Made by a program: the position numbers and the translations under genes | The notes under the pieces: generated by a model | The model's database searches: none | Seen by the model: the letters and a program-made list of their open reading frames with translations, nothing else | What the model was told of the DNA's origin: nothing | In this document: piece after piece, positions 1-7,991 of the stretch | Numbering within the stretch: position 1 is the first letter of the stretch | Layout: each line of letters begins with the position of its first letter | Assembly (NCBI GenBank): GCA_938005545.1 | Contig: CALKXV010000035.1 | Coordinates: 1-52,485 of the forward strand | Source: an uncultured Paracoccaceae bacterium | GTDB lineage: Bacteria > Pseudomonadota > Alphaproteobacteria > Rhodobacterales > Rhodobacteraceae | Direction of reading: 5' to 3' | DNA length: 52,485 nt

Positions 1-206
1 CGGTTTCCACATTGCCGACCCACACCCAGCCAACCCCATTATGAACCTCTGAGTTCGAAGAGAACAAAGGCAACCTCAGACATCAACAAACACGGATTTT
101 GGAAAACAGGCGTTGACGAATTAGAGAACAACATCGGGACGAAGTGACATAGGATCAACGGCTACTCATAGTTTAGGAGCGAAACATACTGCGTGTGGCT
201 CAAGCT
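1..206. other. Gene-free stretch at window start
   Basis: I see no credible coding region, RNA gene or clear repeat here. It lies downstream of the minus-strand gene ending at 207, and no obvious terminator hairpin stands out. It may be the decayed edge of an accessory region that continues outside the window. Confidence 0.4.
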
Positions 207-638
207 CTAACAACTTTGGTACTTGTTTTGAGTTTCAGTGTAAATTTCAGTCCCAAGGTCGTTCTCAATCAGATATCGGGTAATGTTGACACCGTTGCGA
301 TACCCATCGCGTTCCAATTCAGTGCTGCACAGCCAGCAGTAGACAACCTCGGCGTAGCGGTCTCCGGCTCTTGCCCAACCAGATTCTAGGCATGCTAGGG
401 TGCTTCCAAGGATTTGCTCCCGCAACGCTTGCGGTTCGGGTAGCACACCCCAAAGACGATAGTGTCCACGCCGTTCGAACTCAATCTTTCCAAATTCTCC
501 AATGGAGACTACGCGATCAACAAAATTGGGCTTGTCGTCTTCAGTCTCGGACTTCGCAGAGACCGAATACAGAGCAATCGAGGCGACAAGAACCACAGCC
601 ATTGGAAAAGTTGCAAGGGGCACGCCTTGTTGCTTCAT
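207..638 (-). CDS. Small secreted protein with degenerate SNase-like fold
   Basis: A 143-residue protein. Residues 8-28 form a hydrophobic signal peptide or anchor, so it is probably exported. Residues 60-68 (YRLWGVLPE) resemble the RL-x-G-x-x-x-PE strand of the staphylococcal nuclease/thermonuclease fold. GDRYAEVVYC (92-101) and NITRYLIENDLGTEIY (118-133) match later conserved parts of that fold. The metal-binding aspartate normally found in the G-x-D-x-P-E motif is absent (GVLPE), so catalysis is doubtful. I chose the ATG at 638 over an in-frame TTG at 668 because it sits about 8 bases after GGTGG and directly before the signal peptide. The fold assignment is inference from short motifs. 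It lies about 100 bases downstream of fabA and on the same strand, where fabB is often found. Confidence 0.6.
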   Translation of the reverse strand: MKQQGVPLATFPMAVVLVASIALYSVSAKSETEDDKPNFVDRVVSIGEFGKIEFERRGHYRLWGVLPEPQALREQILGSTLACLESGWARAGDRYAEVVYCWLCSTELERDGYRNGVNITRYLIENDLGTEIYTETQNKYQSC

Positions 639-739
639 TGTACATCCACCAATATTTATAGTCCCCAAGTATCTTTCAAATGCCGGTCATTCACACAAGT
701 TTCGAACGGCGGCAAAGTCCCGCTTAGCAGACCTACGCA

Positions 740-1249
740 TCAGCTTTCCGACAGGGCGACCTTCATGTCTTTGACCAGATAGATTACCTCACCGTCGGCT
801 TCGACGCGCCCGTCGGCGACGCCCATCGTGAGGCGGCGGTTTTGGACGGCTTTGGTGAAATCGACGTGGTAGGTCAGCATTTTGCGGTCGGGGCGGACCA
901 TGCCGGTAAGCTTGACCTCACCGACACCAAGGGCATAGCCGCGCCCCTGCCATCCGCGCCAGCCAAGGTTGAACCCTGTAAGCTGCCACAGACCGTCCAG
1001 GCCAAGGCATCCCGGCATGATCGGGTTGCCCGGAAAGTGACAATCGAAGAACCATAAGTCGGGGTTGATGTCGAATTCAGCCGTCACGTGGCCCTTGCCA
1101 TGTTCGCCGCCATCGCCCGAAATGTCGGTAATCCGGTCCATCATCAACATCGGAGGTGCCGGAAGCTGTGCGTTGCCGGGGCCGAACAATTCGCCACGTG
1201 CACAGGCCAAAAGCCCTTCTTTGTCGAAAGATGTGGGGAAATCGGCCAT
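740..1249 (-). CDS. fabA: 3-hydroxyacyl-ACP dehydratase/isomerase FabA
   Basis: A 169-residue cytoplasmic enzyme of type II fatty acid synthesis. It dehydrates 3-hydroxydecanoyl-ACP and isomerises the trans-2 product to cis-3-decenoyl-ACP, the branch point to unsaturated fatty acids. The hot-dog fold active-site pair is visible as His71 in DCHFPGNP and Asp85 in [11 protein letters not shown], matching His70 and Asp84 of the E. coli enzyme. Length is normal for FabA. The ATG at 1249 ([11 protein letters not shown]) gives the family-typical N-terminus; an in-frame ATG at 1294 would add 15 unconserved residues. The gene is divergent from irr, a common rhodobacterial pair. fabB, which I expect next, is not there. 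Family identity is near certain. Confidence 0.96.
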   Translation of the reverse strand: MADFPTSFDKEGLLACARGELFGPGNAQLPAPPMLMMDRITDISGDGGEHGKGHVTAEFDINPDLWFFDCHFPGNPIMPGCLGLDGLWQLTGFNLGWRGWQGRGYALGVGEVKLTGMVRPDRKMLTYHVDFTKAVQNRRLTMGVADGRVEADGEVIYLVKDMKVALSES

Positions 1250-1364
1250 TTGGGTGGAACTCTCGGGTTGCTGCGACTTGGTGAAACGCCCCATATCAGG
1301 GGCAAGGATTGTGGCGCAAGGGGCGACAGTTCAGCACGTTTATTGAGTGTGACCGTGAAACTGA

Positions 1365-1394
1365 TTGAAACCTTGCGGTATTGCCTCATATATT
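1365..1394 (+). promoter_or_regulatory. Candidate sigma-70 promoter of irr
   Basis: TTGAAA at 1365-1370 and TATATT at 1389-1394 are 18 bases apart, each matching five of six consensus bases. Transcription would begin about 20 bases before the irr ATG at 1419. It is predicted by eye only; I did not recognise an iron-control box. Confidence 0.4.
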
Positions 1395-1418
1395 AAGCCA
1401 ACTGGTAGTGATGGTCCG

Positions 1419-1835
1419 ATGACGGATATGAGTGAGACATTGAGTTTGGAATGGCTGGGACGTGTTGGTTTGCGCCCCACGCGCCAACGTGTGTCTTTGG
1501 CAAAGCTGCTTGTGGGTGACGGGCAAAACCGCCACGTCACGGCAGAAAGCCTGCATTTCGCGGCAGAAGATGCGGGCGAAGCGGTGTCATTGGCCACGGT
1601 TTACAACACGCTGAAAGCATTTTGCGACGCGGGCCTGTTGCAGGAAATCACTGTGGATGGCTCGAAAAGCTATTTTGACACGCGCACTGACGATCACCCG
1701 CATTTTTACTGGGAAGACGACGCGCGTCTGACCGATGCGCCAGCGGATGAGCTGAGCATCCAGCGGTTGCCAAACGCACCGGACGGAACCGAGATCGCTA
1801 AAGTCGATGTTGTGATCCGTCTGCGAAAAACCTGA
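1419..1835 (+). CDS. irr: Iron response regulator Irr (Fur family)
   Basis: A 138-residue Fur-superfamily transcription factor. In alphaproteobacteria Irr couples haem and iron status to repression or activation of iron, haem and Fe-S genes. The winged-helix DNA-binding region shows GLRPTRQRVSLAKLL (17-31) and VSLATVYNTLKAFCDAGLL (56-74), the family signature. The histidine-rich metal/haem region is present as DDHPHFYWED (91-100), with His93 and His95 instead of the HHH run of rhizobial Irr. No GCP haem-regulatory motif is seen, as usual outside Bradyrhizobium. The ATG at 1419 was chosen; ATG at 1428 is an alternative. It is divergent from fabA and followed by a strong terminator. Confidence 0.92.
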   Translation: MTDMSETLSLEWLGRVGLRPTRQRVSLAKLLVGDGQNRHVTAESLHFAAEDAGEAVSLATVYNTLKAFCDAGLLQEITVDGSKSYFDTRTDDHPHFYWEDDARLTDAPADELSIQRLPNAPDGTEIAKVDVVIRLRKT

Positions 1836-1859
1836 GATTTTTTTTCTAAAGTGAGCGGG

Positions 1860-1884
1860 GCGCGCCCAATGGGCGCGCATTTTT
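1860..1884 (+). terminator. Rho-independent terminator of irr
   Basis: GCGCGCCC (1860-1867) and GGGCGCGC (1871-1878) form a perfect 8-bp GC stem with loop AAT, followed by ATTTTT. A second small hairpin, CCCGCC/GGCGGG, follows at 1892-1906. Confidence 0.85.
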
Positions 1885-1925
1885 ATGTTTGCCCGCCGTT
1901 GGCGGGATGGCGCGCCTGAAAAACG

Positions 1926-2585
1926 TTAGATCGGTTCGATTAATGTATCGCCGGTTGCACGGTTTGAATTGACGCCCGGATCGACGCGGTGAAACGCAAG
2001 CGCGTCTTCCGGCGCTGCGGTCATCAACGTGGCAGCACCGTGACCCGCTTCGCCAAGCCAGAGCGGCCAGTTTTCCTGGGTTAATATGACCGGCATGCGG
2101 TGATGGATTTGTGCCATCGTTTTATTCGCACCGGTCGTGACGATGGCGCAGGTGGTCAGCGGGTCATCGCCCTTGTCCCAGGTTTGCCAAACGCCTGCGA
2201 AGGCAAGCGGCGTCTTTTGGGTGCTGTAGATATACCAAGGCAGCCTGTTGCCGGCGTCGTCTTTTGTCCATTCATAAAACCCGGTCGCCGGGATCAGGCA
2301 TCGGCGGGCGCGGCACGCGTCCCTGAAGGCGGGCTTTTCAGCAAGTGTTTCGGAGCGCGCGTTGATCAGAAGCGGTCCGTCCGTTGGAGATTTGTACCAA
2401 TGGGGCAGAAACCCCCATCGCATAGGGCGGAGACGGCGCTGGCCTTCGTCGGAGGTTACGGTGTGGACATGGGTTGTTGGGCAGACGTTAAAATTTGGTC
2501 CGTTCGGCAGATCATTGGCAGGGGCGGCCTCGAAAAGGGCAGCCATGGCGTCATCTGGAAGTGTAATAGCAAAGCGTCCACACAT
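1926..2585 (-). CDS. SRAP-domain protein (YedK/HMCES family)
   Basis: A 219-residue SOS-response-associated peptidase family protein. Family members bind single-stranded DNA and cap abasic sites by forming a thiazolidine link through the N-terminal cysteine. All key residues are visible: Cys2 (MCGRF; becomes N-terminal after Met removal), Asn75 in NARSE, Glu105 in GFYEW, and His161 in HHRMP, in the same positions as E. coli YedK. This fixes the start at 2585, because the chemistry requires Cys2; the reading frame upstream to 2831 is open but cannot be coding for a functional N-terminus. It stands alone, converging on irr. I found no alphaproteobacterial LexA box (GTTC-N7-GTTC) upstream. Confidence 0.93.
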   Translation of the reverse strand: MCGRFAITLPDDAMAALFEAAPANDLPNGPNFNVCPTTHVHTVTSDEGQRRLRPMRWGFLPHWYKSPTDGPLLINARSETLAEKPAFRDACRARRCLIPATGFYEWTKDDAGNRLPWYIYSTQKTPLAFAGVWQTWDKGDDPLTTCAIVTTGANKTMAQIHHRMPVILTQENWPLWLGEAGHGAATLMTAAPEDALAFHRVDPGVNSNRATGDTLIEPI

Positions 2586-2925
2586 GGGTCTGTCTTGCGA
2601 AAAAAGAATGGATTCCCATGGTTTGGATGCCTGCAAATGCTTGGGATTGCAAAAGAATTCCAAAATGATGTGGCGCATTTGACACCGCGCGCCAAAGGGC
2701 AAATGGTCGACGAAAACGTGAACGGTAGATTGGAAACAATTAAAGTATTGAATTAAAACATTTATATCAGAAATTCCAATGCGCTCAATTGTCAATTCAA
2801 CTAATAGTGACGCCCCGGACAATTGTGCCAAAGCAAGACCGCTTTTAGCGTAGCGTCGACGTCAGAAAATGGCGTTTTTTTTAACGTAAACCGCGATTTT
2901 TTTCGCATCAGGGGGTACTTGTACC
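2586..2925. other. Divergent intergenic region, 340 bases
   Basis: Lies between the SRAP gene and the spondin-domain gene, and should hold the promoters of both. It is AT-rich, with homopolymer runs near 2875-2905. A short palindrome GGTAC-TT-GTACC (2913-2924) abuts the GTG start at 2926 and overlaps the AGGGGG ribosome-binding region, so it could affect translation. No small gene or RNA is recognised. Confidence 0.4.
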
Positions 2926-3786
2926 GTGATACATAAGTTCTTGAGACGCGGCGGCCTTGCCGGCCTTGCCGTCATGTCAATTGGCGTTGGCGCTGCAATG
3001 GCGTCTACCACACAGCTAGAAATCACAATCACCAACAACCAGGGCGACGGGGGCGTTTTTCTAACACCGCTCTACGTCGCATTCCACGATGGCGGATTTG
3101 ACGCGTTTAACGAAGGCGAAGTCGCATCGTTAGGCTTGGAAATGTTGGCCGAAGAAGGAACCTTCAGCCCGATGGTTCCCGGTTCGATCGCGAATGAACG
3201 TATCGCGGCTTCTGCACCAGGTTCGCAAGGCGGCGCTTTGTTCGGGACCGAAGGGTTCGGGTCGGTTGGCATGCAGCCACCGTTGATCGATACCGGCGAG
3301 ACGGCAAGCACGATCGTTGACGTCAATGGCAGCCAGAATAAGTTCTTCAACTATCTTTCGATGATTCTGCCTTCGAATGATAATTTCATTGGCAATGATG
3401 ACCCTCTCCGGCTTTTCGATGACTTTGGAAACTTTCTGGGCAACCAAACCATCGAAGTTCTTGCAACAGATGTTTGGGATGCAGGTACAGAAGCCAACAA
3501 TGGTGTCGGGCTTCCTTTTGCAGTTTCGGCAGCGAATACCAATCCCAATGCGGTTGAAACAGATCAATTCGGTCTGGTTTCTCGTCAGGGTGACCTGAGT
3601 TTCCTTGAAAACTTTGGCTTCTTTACGCCTGCTGGAACAAATATCAACAACATCGGCGACTCTATCGCAACGATCACGATCCGCGAAGTCGGCGTATCCG
3701 AAGTGCCTCTGCCAGCGGGTGCTCCGTTGATCCTGACGGGTCTTGGACTTTTCGGGTATATGCGCGCGCGCAAAAAGAAAGCCTGA
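2926..3786 (+). CDS. Secreted spondin-domain protein with VPLPA-CTERM tail
   Basis: A 286-residue exported protein. An N-terminal signal peptide (about 1-27, ending in AMAS) is followed by a domain with the spondin_N pattern: LEITITNNQ near residue 32, LTPLYVAFHDGGF, and later TEANNGVGLPF. The C-terminus has EVPLPAG, a hydrophobic helix (LILTGLGLFGYM) and a basic end (RARKKKA). This is the VPLPA-CTERM sorting signal, which in Rhodobacterales is processed by an exosortase and places the protein on the cell surface or in extracellular matrix. Its start is GTG at 2926 after AGGGGG. No exosortase gene lies in the window. The sorting tail is certain by sight; the spondin call is fairly sure; ligand unknown. 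Confidence 0.85.
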   Translation: MIHKFLRRGGLAGLAVMSIGVGAAMASTTQLEITITNNQGDGGVFLTPLYVAFHDGGFDAFNEGEVASLGLEMLAEEGTFSPMVPGSIANERIAASAPGSQGGALFGTEGFGSVGMQPPLIDTGETASTIVDVNGSQNKFFNYLSMILPSNDNFIGNDDPLRLFDDFGNFLGNQTIEVLATDVWDAGTEANNGVGLPFAVSAANTNPNAVETDQFGLVSRQGDLSFLENFGFFTPAGTNINNIGDSIATITIREVGVSEVPLPAGAPLILTGLGLFGYMRARKKKA

Positions 3787-3799
3787 TCAAAAAAGAAAA

Positions 3800-3856
3800 G
3801 GGCCTGCAAATTGCAGGCCCTTCAATCGGGGCGTCCGTATTGGGCGCCCCTTTTTT
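3800..3856. terminator. Paired convergent terminators
   Basis: Two hairpins lie side by side between convergent genes. Hairpin 1 (GGGCCTGC 3800-3807 with GCAGGCCC 3813-3820) is followed, read on the minus strand, by a T-rich run (3785-3799), so it should end the rpsF-rpsR-rplI transcript. Hairpin 2 (GGGGCGTCC 3828-3836 with GGGCGCCCC 3842-3850, one G-T wobble) is followed on the plus strand by TTTTTT (3851-3856) and should end the spondin-domain gene. Confidence 0.85.
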
Positions 3857-3863
3857 GGTTTGA

Positions 3864-4520
3864 TTAGCTTTCGTCTTCTGCTTCGCTCGACTGATCGGCG
3901 CTTTCTGCGGTGTCCGCAGGGGTTGCGTCGTCATCACCGGGCAGCACTTCAAGCTCGTCCAGCTCAGCCGCACCGATTTCGTCGAACAATTCGGCGATTT
4001 CGATGTCGGCCTGCGCTTCGTCTTCAGCTGCTTGATCGGCAATGTTGATGCCAGCTGCCTGAAGGTCCGCTTCTTCTTCGGAACGGGCCACGTTCAGCTC
4101 AATCTTGGCTTCGACTTCGGGGTGAAGCGTGACGGACACCGCATGAACGCCCAATTCCTTGATCGGCAATGGGATCACAATCTGCCGCTTGTCGACCGAG
4201 AACCCTTCGGCGCTGGCCACTTCGGCTGCATCGCGAGGCGTAACGGACCCATAAAGCGAACCGCCGTCCGAGGCCTGACGAATCACAACGAACTGTTGTC
4301 CGCTCAATTTGTCAGCCAGTGCTTCGGCTTCTTTCTTGGTTTCCAAGTTGCGGGCTTCAAGCTGGGCTTTGCCGGCTTCGAATGTCGCAATATTGGTTTC
4401 AGACGCCCAAAGCGCTTTCTTCTGAGGCAGAAGATAGTTGCGTGCAAAGCCGTCTTTGACGGTGACAACGTCACCCATCTGACCAAGCTTGGCGACGCGT
4501 TCGAGAAGGATAACCTGCAT
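3864..4520 (-). CDS. rplI: 50S ribosomal protein L9
   Basis: A 218-residue L9 of the large ribosomal subunit, which binds 23S rRNA and helps keep reading frame. The signature [17 protein letters not shown]-type N-terminus and the following GFARNYLLP (27-35) are clear. It is longer than the roughly 149-residue E. coli protein because of a C-terminal extension of about 60 mostly acidic residues (Glu, Asp, Ala rich), which is usual in Rhodobacterales. ATG at 4520 follows GGAGAG. Last gene of the rpsF-rpsR-rplI operon, 11 bases after rpsR. Confidence 0.96.
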   Translation of the reverse strand: MQVILLERVAKLGQMGDVVTVKDGFARNYLLPQKKALWASETNIATFEAGKAQLEARNLETKKEAEALADKLSGQQFVVIRQASDGGSLYGSVTPRDAAEVASAEGFSVDKRQIVIPLPIKELGVHAVSVTLHPEVEAKIELNVARSEEEADLQAAGINIADQAAEDEAQADIEIAELFDEIGAAELDELEVLPGDDDATPADTAESADQSSEAEDES

Positions 4521-4531
4521 GTGGTCTCTCC

Positions 4532-4759
4532 TTATTTCACAGCGTAGGGCAGAAGAGCGAGGAAGCGCGCGCGTTTGATGGCGCGTGACAATTCACGCTG
4601 CTTCTTGGCCGAGACTGCGGTGATACGGGATGGAACGATCTTACCACGCTCTGAGATATAGCGCTGCAAAAGACGGGTGTCTTTGTAATCGATCTTGGGT
4701 GCATTGTCGCCCGAGAAGGGGCAAACTTTGCGGCGGCGGAAAAATGGTTTAGATGCCAT
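4532..4759 (-). CDS. rpsR: 30S ribosomal protein S18
   Basis: A 75-residue small-subunit protein that pairs with S6 on the 16S platform. Motifs [12 protein letters not shown] (5-16), [19 protein letters not shown] (23-41) and the [18 protein letters not shown] end are textbook S18. ATG at 4759 with GGAG 8 bases upstream; it starts 3 bases after the rpsF stop, so the two are probably translationally coupled, which suits their equimolar assembly. Confidence 0.97.
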   Translation of the reverse strand: MASKPFFRRRKVCPFSGDNAPKIDYKDTRLLQRYISERGKIVPSRITAVSAKKQRELSRAIKRARFLALLPYAVK

Positions 4760-4762
4760 GGT

Positions 4763-5155
4763 TTAGCTCCTATCCCGAGGTGGACGATCACCGCGATCAC
4801 GGTCGCCACCACGCGGTGGGCGGTCACGGTCATCACGTTTTTGCATTTGAATCGAAGGGCCTTCGCCGTGTGCGTCGACCTTGATGGTCAAGACGCGCAT
4901 CACGTCATCATGCAGGCGCATGAGGCGTTCCATTTCCTGAATTGCCGGTGCCGGTGCATCGGTTTTCAAGAAGGCATAGTGGCCTTTGCGGTTCTTGTTG
5001 ATCTTATAGGCCATCGTTTTGATGCCCCAATACTCGTGTTCCACGAGCTTACCGTCGTTGTCGGTTAGGACAGTGCCAAAATGTTCGATAAGGCCTTCGG
5101 CTTGCGTGTTGGATAAATCCTGACGCGCAATCATAACATGCTCATAAAGAGGCAT
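4763..5155 (-). CDS. rpsF: 30S ribosomal protein S6
   Basis: A 130-residue S6. PLYEHVMIARQDLSN at the N-terminus and YWGIKTMAYKINKNRKGHY (43-61) identify it. The C-terminal tail after residue 108 is a charged Arg/Asp/Gly/Pro stretch, common in alphaproteobacterial S6. I chose ATG at 5155, preceded by GGAGAG at 6 bases, over an in-frame codon at 5182. First gene of the rpsF-rpsR-rplI operon; an upstream hairpin may be a regulatory leader. Confidence 0.96.
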   Translation of the reverse strand: MPLYEHVMIARQDLSNTQAEGLIEHFGTVLTDNDGKLVEHEYWGIKTMAYKINKNRKGHYAFLKTDAPAPAIQEMERLMRLHDDVMRVLTIKVDAHGEGPSIQMQKRDDRDRPPRGGDRDRGDRPPRDRS

Positions 5156-5188
5156 GATCTCTCCAGTTCTGTCGGGGCGCACTTCAAA

Positions 5189-5214
5189 GGACAGGTCATT
5201 CGCCGCGACTGTCC
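5189..5214 (-). promoter_or_regulatory. Hairpin in the rpsF leader, possible S6:S18 control site
   Basis: On the minus strand, GGACAG and CTGTCC form a perfect 6-bp stem around a 14-base loop, ending about 33 bases before the rpsF ATG. Many bacteria control this operon through S6:S18 binding to a leader hairpin. Position fits, but I cannot confirm the conserved CCG-containing loop of that motif, so this is a guess from place and fold. Confidence 0.3.
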
Positions 5215-5331
5215 ACGAGAGGCTGCGCCGATCAAATGATCTGCGGCGAAGTCCGGCTTATAGGAGGCGGCGAAGATGAGATCAAGTGCGTCTTAATCTG
5301 GCCTTTTTTGCCTTCTAATAGAGGTAAAGCA

Positions 5332-5946
5332 GTGGGCAATAAACAAAGCGACATGAACGCGCTAAGACCAATATCAAGACATGAGGCGACTGAGCCTCTT
5401 TTAGCACAGATCGAGATGCCTTGGGGCTTTCGTCTGCGCCCAGCCGACATGCAGGAAAGTGCCAGCGATTTCATCATCGAATGGGGTCTGACGATCCTTG
5501 GCATCGCGTTCCTGATCGCAGCCTTTGCGCAATGGCTATTGCCAAGTTCGATCTATGCGGGCGATGCGTTGATGCTGAAATTCGTCATGACCTGCATTCT
5601 GGGCCTGTTGGGCGGCGTCTGCCTTAGCGTGTCAGCACGTGGGTTCCGACCGGAAGTTCAAGTCGACCGCGTTCGTCAGGAAATCCGATTTGTGTCCCGC
5701 AATCCGCGCGGACGTGGGCAGGTTCTGGCAACTGTGGATCTGGATCAGATCATCGGCGTGGGCATGACCCGGTCGATGACCAATTCGGATTGTCACTGTT
5801 TGATCTACCTGATCGACGGCAAAAAGCCGTTGCGCATTGCATCGGGGATCGAAAGCGAAATTCGCAGTATCCGCGAAAAGATGGATGGCTATGTCACACC
5901 GCCCGCCGAACGTCTGGCTGCGAAAATGGCAGCGAGCGCAGCGTAA
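5332..5946 (+). CDS. Two-helix membrane protein of unknown function
   Basis: A 204-residue protein I cannot assign to a named family. Residues about 1-45 are polar, two transmembrane helices lie at about 48-70 and 82-101, and the remaining 100 residues look like a cytoplasmic beta-rich domain (EVQVDRVRQEIRFVSRN ... VDLDQIIGVGMTR ... CLIYLIDGKKPLRIASG), reminiscent of PH-like membrane-protein domains. I chose the GTG at 5332 because GAGG lies 7 bases upstream; ATG at 5353 is an alternative and the frame is open back to 5236. It is divergent from the S6 operon and lies 117 bases before the M50 protease gene, so they may share a transcript. Confidence 0.7.
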   Translation: MGNKQSDMNALRPISRHEATEPLLAQIEMPWGFRLRPADMQESASDFIIEWGLTILGIAFLIAAFAQWLLPSSIYAGDALMLKFVMTCILGLLGGVCLSVSARGFRPEVQVDRVRQEIRFVSRNPRGRGQVLATVDLDQIIGVGMTRSMTNSDCHCLIYLIDGKKPLRIASGIESEIRSIREKMDGYVTPPAERLAAKMAASAA

Positions 5947-6063
5947 GGGGCTCGAAAGCTCAATCATTGTTAACAAAACCTGAATTCCGCCAGACCGGGA
6001 TCCCATTTTTGCCCGAATAGCCTCGCATCACTTGTGCATTGGATGCACGAGGTTCTTCGCAAA

Positions 6064-6723
6064 ATGTTTCAAGACACCAAACCGATTTTCGAATTTCGAG
6101 GCCCCTGGGGCGTGCCCGTTCAATTGGGCGCTTCGCTTTTCTTGCTTTTCATCGTTTTTGTGGATTTTGGCGGTACGACGCGAGAATTTGCTTTTGATCT
6201 GATGTTCTTCGCCATTCTTGTTGGATCGATTTATCTGCACGAATTGGGCCACGCCTGGGGCTGTTTGATCCAAGGGGTCAGCGTCCATCACATCATGCTG
6301 CATGGTGGGGGCGGCTATTGCCAGCCAAGCCGATCTTCAACGCGCTATGAAAAAGAGCTGATCGTGGCCATGGGGCCGATTGTGAATCTGTTTCTTTGGG
6401 CCACAGCCGGTTTGATTGCGCCGTTGATCGCGGATCCCGAGATCAACTGGGTCTTTCGCACCATTGCTTGGGTAAATGGATTTCTGTTCCTTTTGAATAT
6501 GTTGCCGGTCCATCCTTTGGACGGTGGCAAGTTGTTCGAATTGCTGTTGCATCGGTTCATGCCTGCTGGTCTGGCCATTTCGATTTCAGCCGGATTGGGA
6601 TTGTTGCTTGCAATCATCTGGCTTCCACTGATGGTCTTTGTGTATTTGCAAATTGGGCTGGTGCTGTTCTTTATCCCTTCCGTCCGGCTGCACTGGCAGA
6701 TGTTGCGCACCGCACGCGCTTGA
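6064..6723 (+). CDS. Site-2-protease family (M50) membrane metalloprotease
   Basis: A 219-residue integral membrane zinc protease. The metal site HELGH is at 59-63 inside a hydrophobic segment, and the second motif HPLDGGK (150-156) supplies Asp153 as third zinc ligand. Helices occur near 22-36, 46-58, 101-121, 136-148 and 165-200. There is no PDZ or CBS domain, so it belongs to the small rhomboid-sized M50 group whose substrates are mostly unknown. Starts at GTG 6034 or ATG 6043 would add 7-10 residues; I prefer 6064, 11 bases after GAGG. It is followed 31 bases later by an aminotransferase gene. Confidence 0.85.
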   Translation: MFQDTKPIFEFRGPWGVPVQLGASLFLLFIVFVDFGGTTREFAFDLMFFAILVGSIYLHELGHAWGCLIQGVSVHHIMLHGGGGYCQPSRSSTRYEKELIVAMGPIVNLFLWATAGLIAPLIADPEINWVFRTIAWVNGFLFLLNMLPVHPLDGGKLFELLLHRFMPAGLAISISAGLGLLLAIIWLPLMVFVYLQIGLVLFFIPSVRLHWQMLRTARA

Positions 6724-6754
6724 CGTCAGACGTCTTGCGGCGTTTTGTGGCGCC

Positions 6755-7972
6755 ATGTTAGATCCTGATTTCATTCGCGCGCAGTTTCCTGCGTTTTCCG
6801 AACCCTCACTTGATGGCCAGGCCTTCTTTGAAAACGCGGGTGGATCGTATCCGTGCCGCTTTGTGACCGACCGGTTGGAGCGATTTTACCGCGAGCGAAA
6901 GGTGCAACCCTATGGCCCCTTTGCGGCATCCCGTGTTGCGGGCGAGGAAATGGACGAAGCGCGGCTGCGTCTGTCAGCCATGTTGGGCGTTGACCAGGAC
7001 GAGCTGAGCTTCGGGCCGTCGACCACTCAGAACACTTACGTCATGGCCGAAGCGTTTCGTCAGCACTTGCCCGAAAGCGCGGCGATTGTTGTGACAAACC
7101 AGGACCACGAAGCAAATTCGGGGCCTTGGCGTCGCTTGGCCAATTCAGGCATCGATGTTCGCGAATGGAAAATGGATCCCGGCACCGGGCACCTGGACTT
7201 GACCGCTTTGGAATCTTTGTTGGACGGGGCTTCGTTGCTGTGTTTCCCCCATTGTTCGAATGTTGTGGGTGAGATCAACGATGTAGCCACCATCACCAAA
7301 CTGGCCCATGACGCGGGCGCATTTGTCTGTGTTGACGGCGTGTCATACGCACCTCACGGGTTCCCGGACGTGGGGGCGCTTGGCGCGGATATCTATCTGT
7401 TTTCGGCCTATAAAACTTATGGGCCGCACCAAGGCATCATGGTTGTGCGCCGCACATTGGGCGAGGCTTTGCCGAACCAGGGGCACCACTTCAACGGAGC
7501 AAGCCTTGAGAAAAGGTTCACCCCGGCAGGCCCGGACCATGCTCAGGTCGCGGCATGTGCGGGTATGGCCGATTATGTGGATGCGCTTTATGCCCACTTG
7601 GGCGCGGAGCATGTCGGCCCAAAAGATCGTGCGGTCGCTGTGCATGATGCGATGCGAGCCCGTGAAGTTGAGCTTTTAGCTCCCTTGATGGATTTTCTGC
7701 GCGCCAAGAATACGTTGCGCCTGTTCGGTCCAACCGATCCTGCCAGGCGCGCGCCGACCATTGCTTTGGAGGCCGAACGTCCGGGCGAGGAATTGGCCGC
7801 AGAATTGGCGCATCACGCTATCAACGCAGGTGGCGGCGATTTTTATGCGGGCCGTGCCTTGGAGGCCATGGGGCTTGATCTGGACAAGGGCGCGCTCCGG
7901 GTCAGTTTCACGCACTATACATCCGAAGCAGAAATCAACCGGCTGATTGAGGCGTTGGAACATGTTGTGTAA
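6755..7972 (+). CDS. Class V aminotransferase, cysteine-desulfurase-like
   Basis: A 405-residue PLP enzyme. FFENAGGSYP (24-33), the cofactor aspartate Asp193 in VDGVSYAPHG and the Schiff-base Lys220 in SAYKTYGPHQG place it in the class V fold. Its ends and spacing resemble the IscS-like VC1184 subfamily of cysteine desulfurase-like proteins, whose in vivo substrate is not established. The conserved catalytic cysteine loop of true IscS is not evident, so I would not call it iscS. ATG at 6755 begins the FPAF-type family N-terminus; a longer frame to 6638 overlaps the M50 gene and is rejected. It converges on the kinase gene. Confidence 0.85.
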   Translation: MLDPDFIRAQFPAFSEPSLDGQAFFENAGGSYPCRFVTDRLERFYRERKVQPYGPFAASRVAGEEMDEARLRLSAMLGVDQDELSFGPSTTQNTYVMAEAFRQHLPESAAIVVTNQDHEANSGPWRRLANSGIDVREWKMDPGTGHLDLTALESLLDGASLLCFPHCSNVVGEINDVATITKLAHDAGAFVCVDGVSYAPHGFPDVGALGADIYLFSAYKTYGPHQGIMVVRRTLGEALPNQGHHFNGASLEKRFTPAGPDHAQVAACAGMADYVDALYAHLGAEHVGPKDRAVAVHDAMRAREVELLAPLMDFLRAKNTLRLFGPTDPARRAPTIALEAERPGEELAAELAHHAINAGGGDFYAGRALEAMGLDLDKGALRVSFTHYTSEAEINRLIEALEHVV

Positions 7973-7991
7973 TCGGCGCTGAACCAGAGCC

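Noticed and set aside
724-733. TTAGCAGACC shared with the inverse strand at 21146-21155 as a dispersed repeat
   Set aside because: A 10-base match is expected by chance in a window of this size and the flanks do not align.
2740-2760. TTAA-N9-TTAA as a CtrA binding site
   Set aside because: The CtrA consensus spacing is 7 bases, not 9, and the stretch is generally AT-rich.
2586-2831. Upstream extension of the SRAP gene to 2831
   Set aside because: The catalytic cysteine must be residue 2, so translation has to start at 2585.
6755-7972. Naming the class V aminotransferase iscS or sufS
   Set aside because: No adjacent isc or suf genes and no clear catalytic cysteine loop; subfamily resemblance only.
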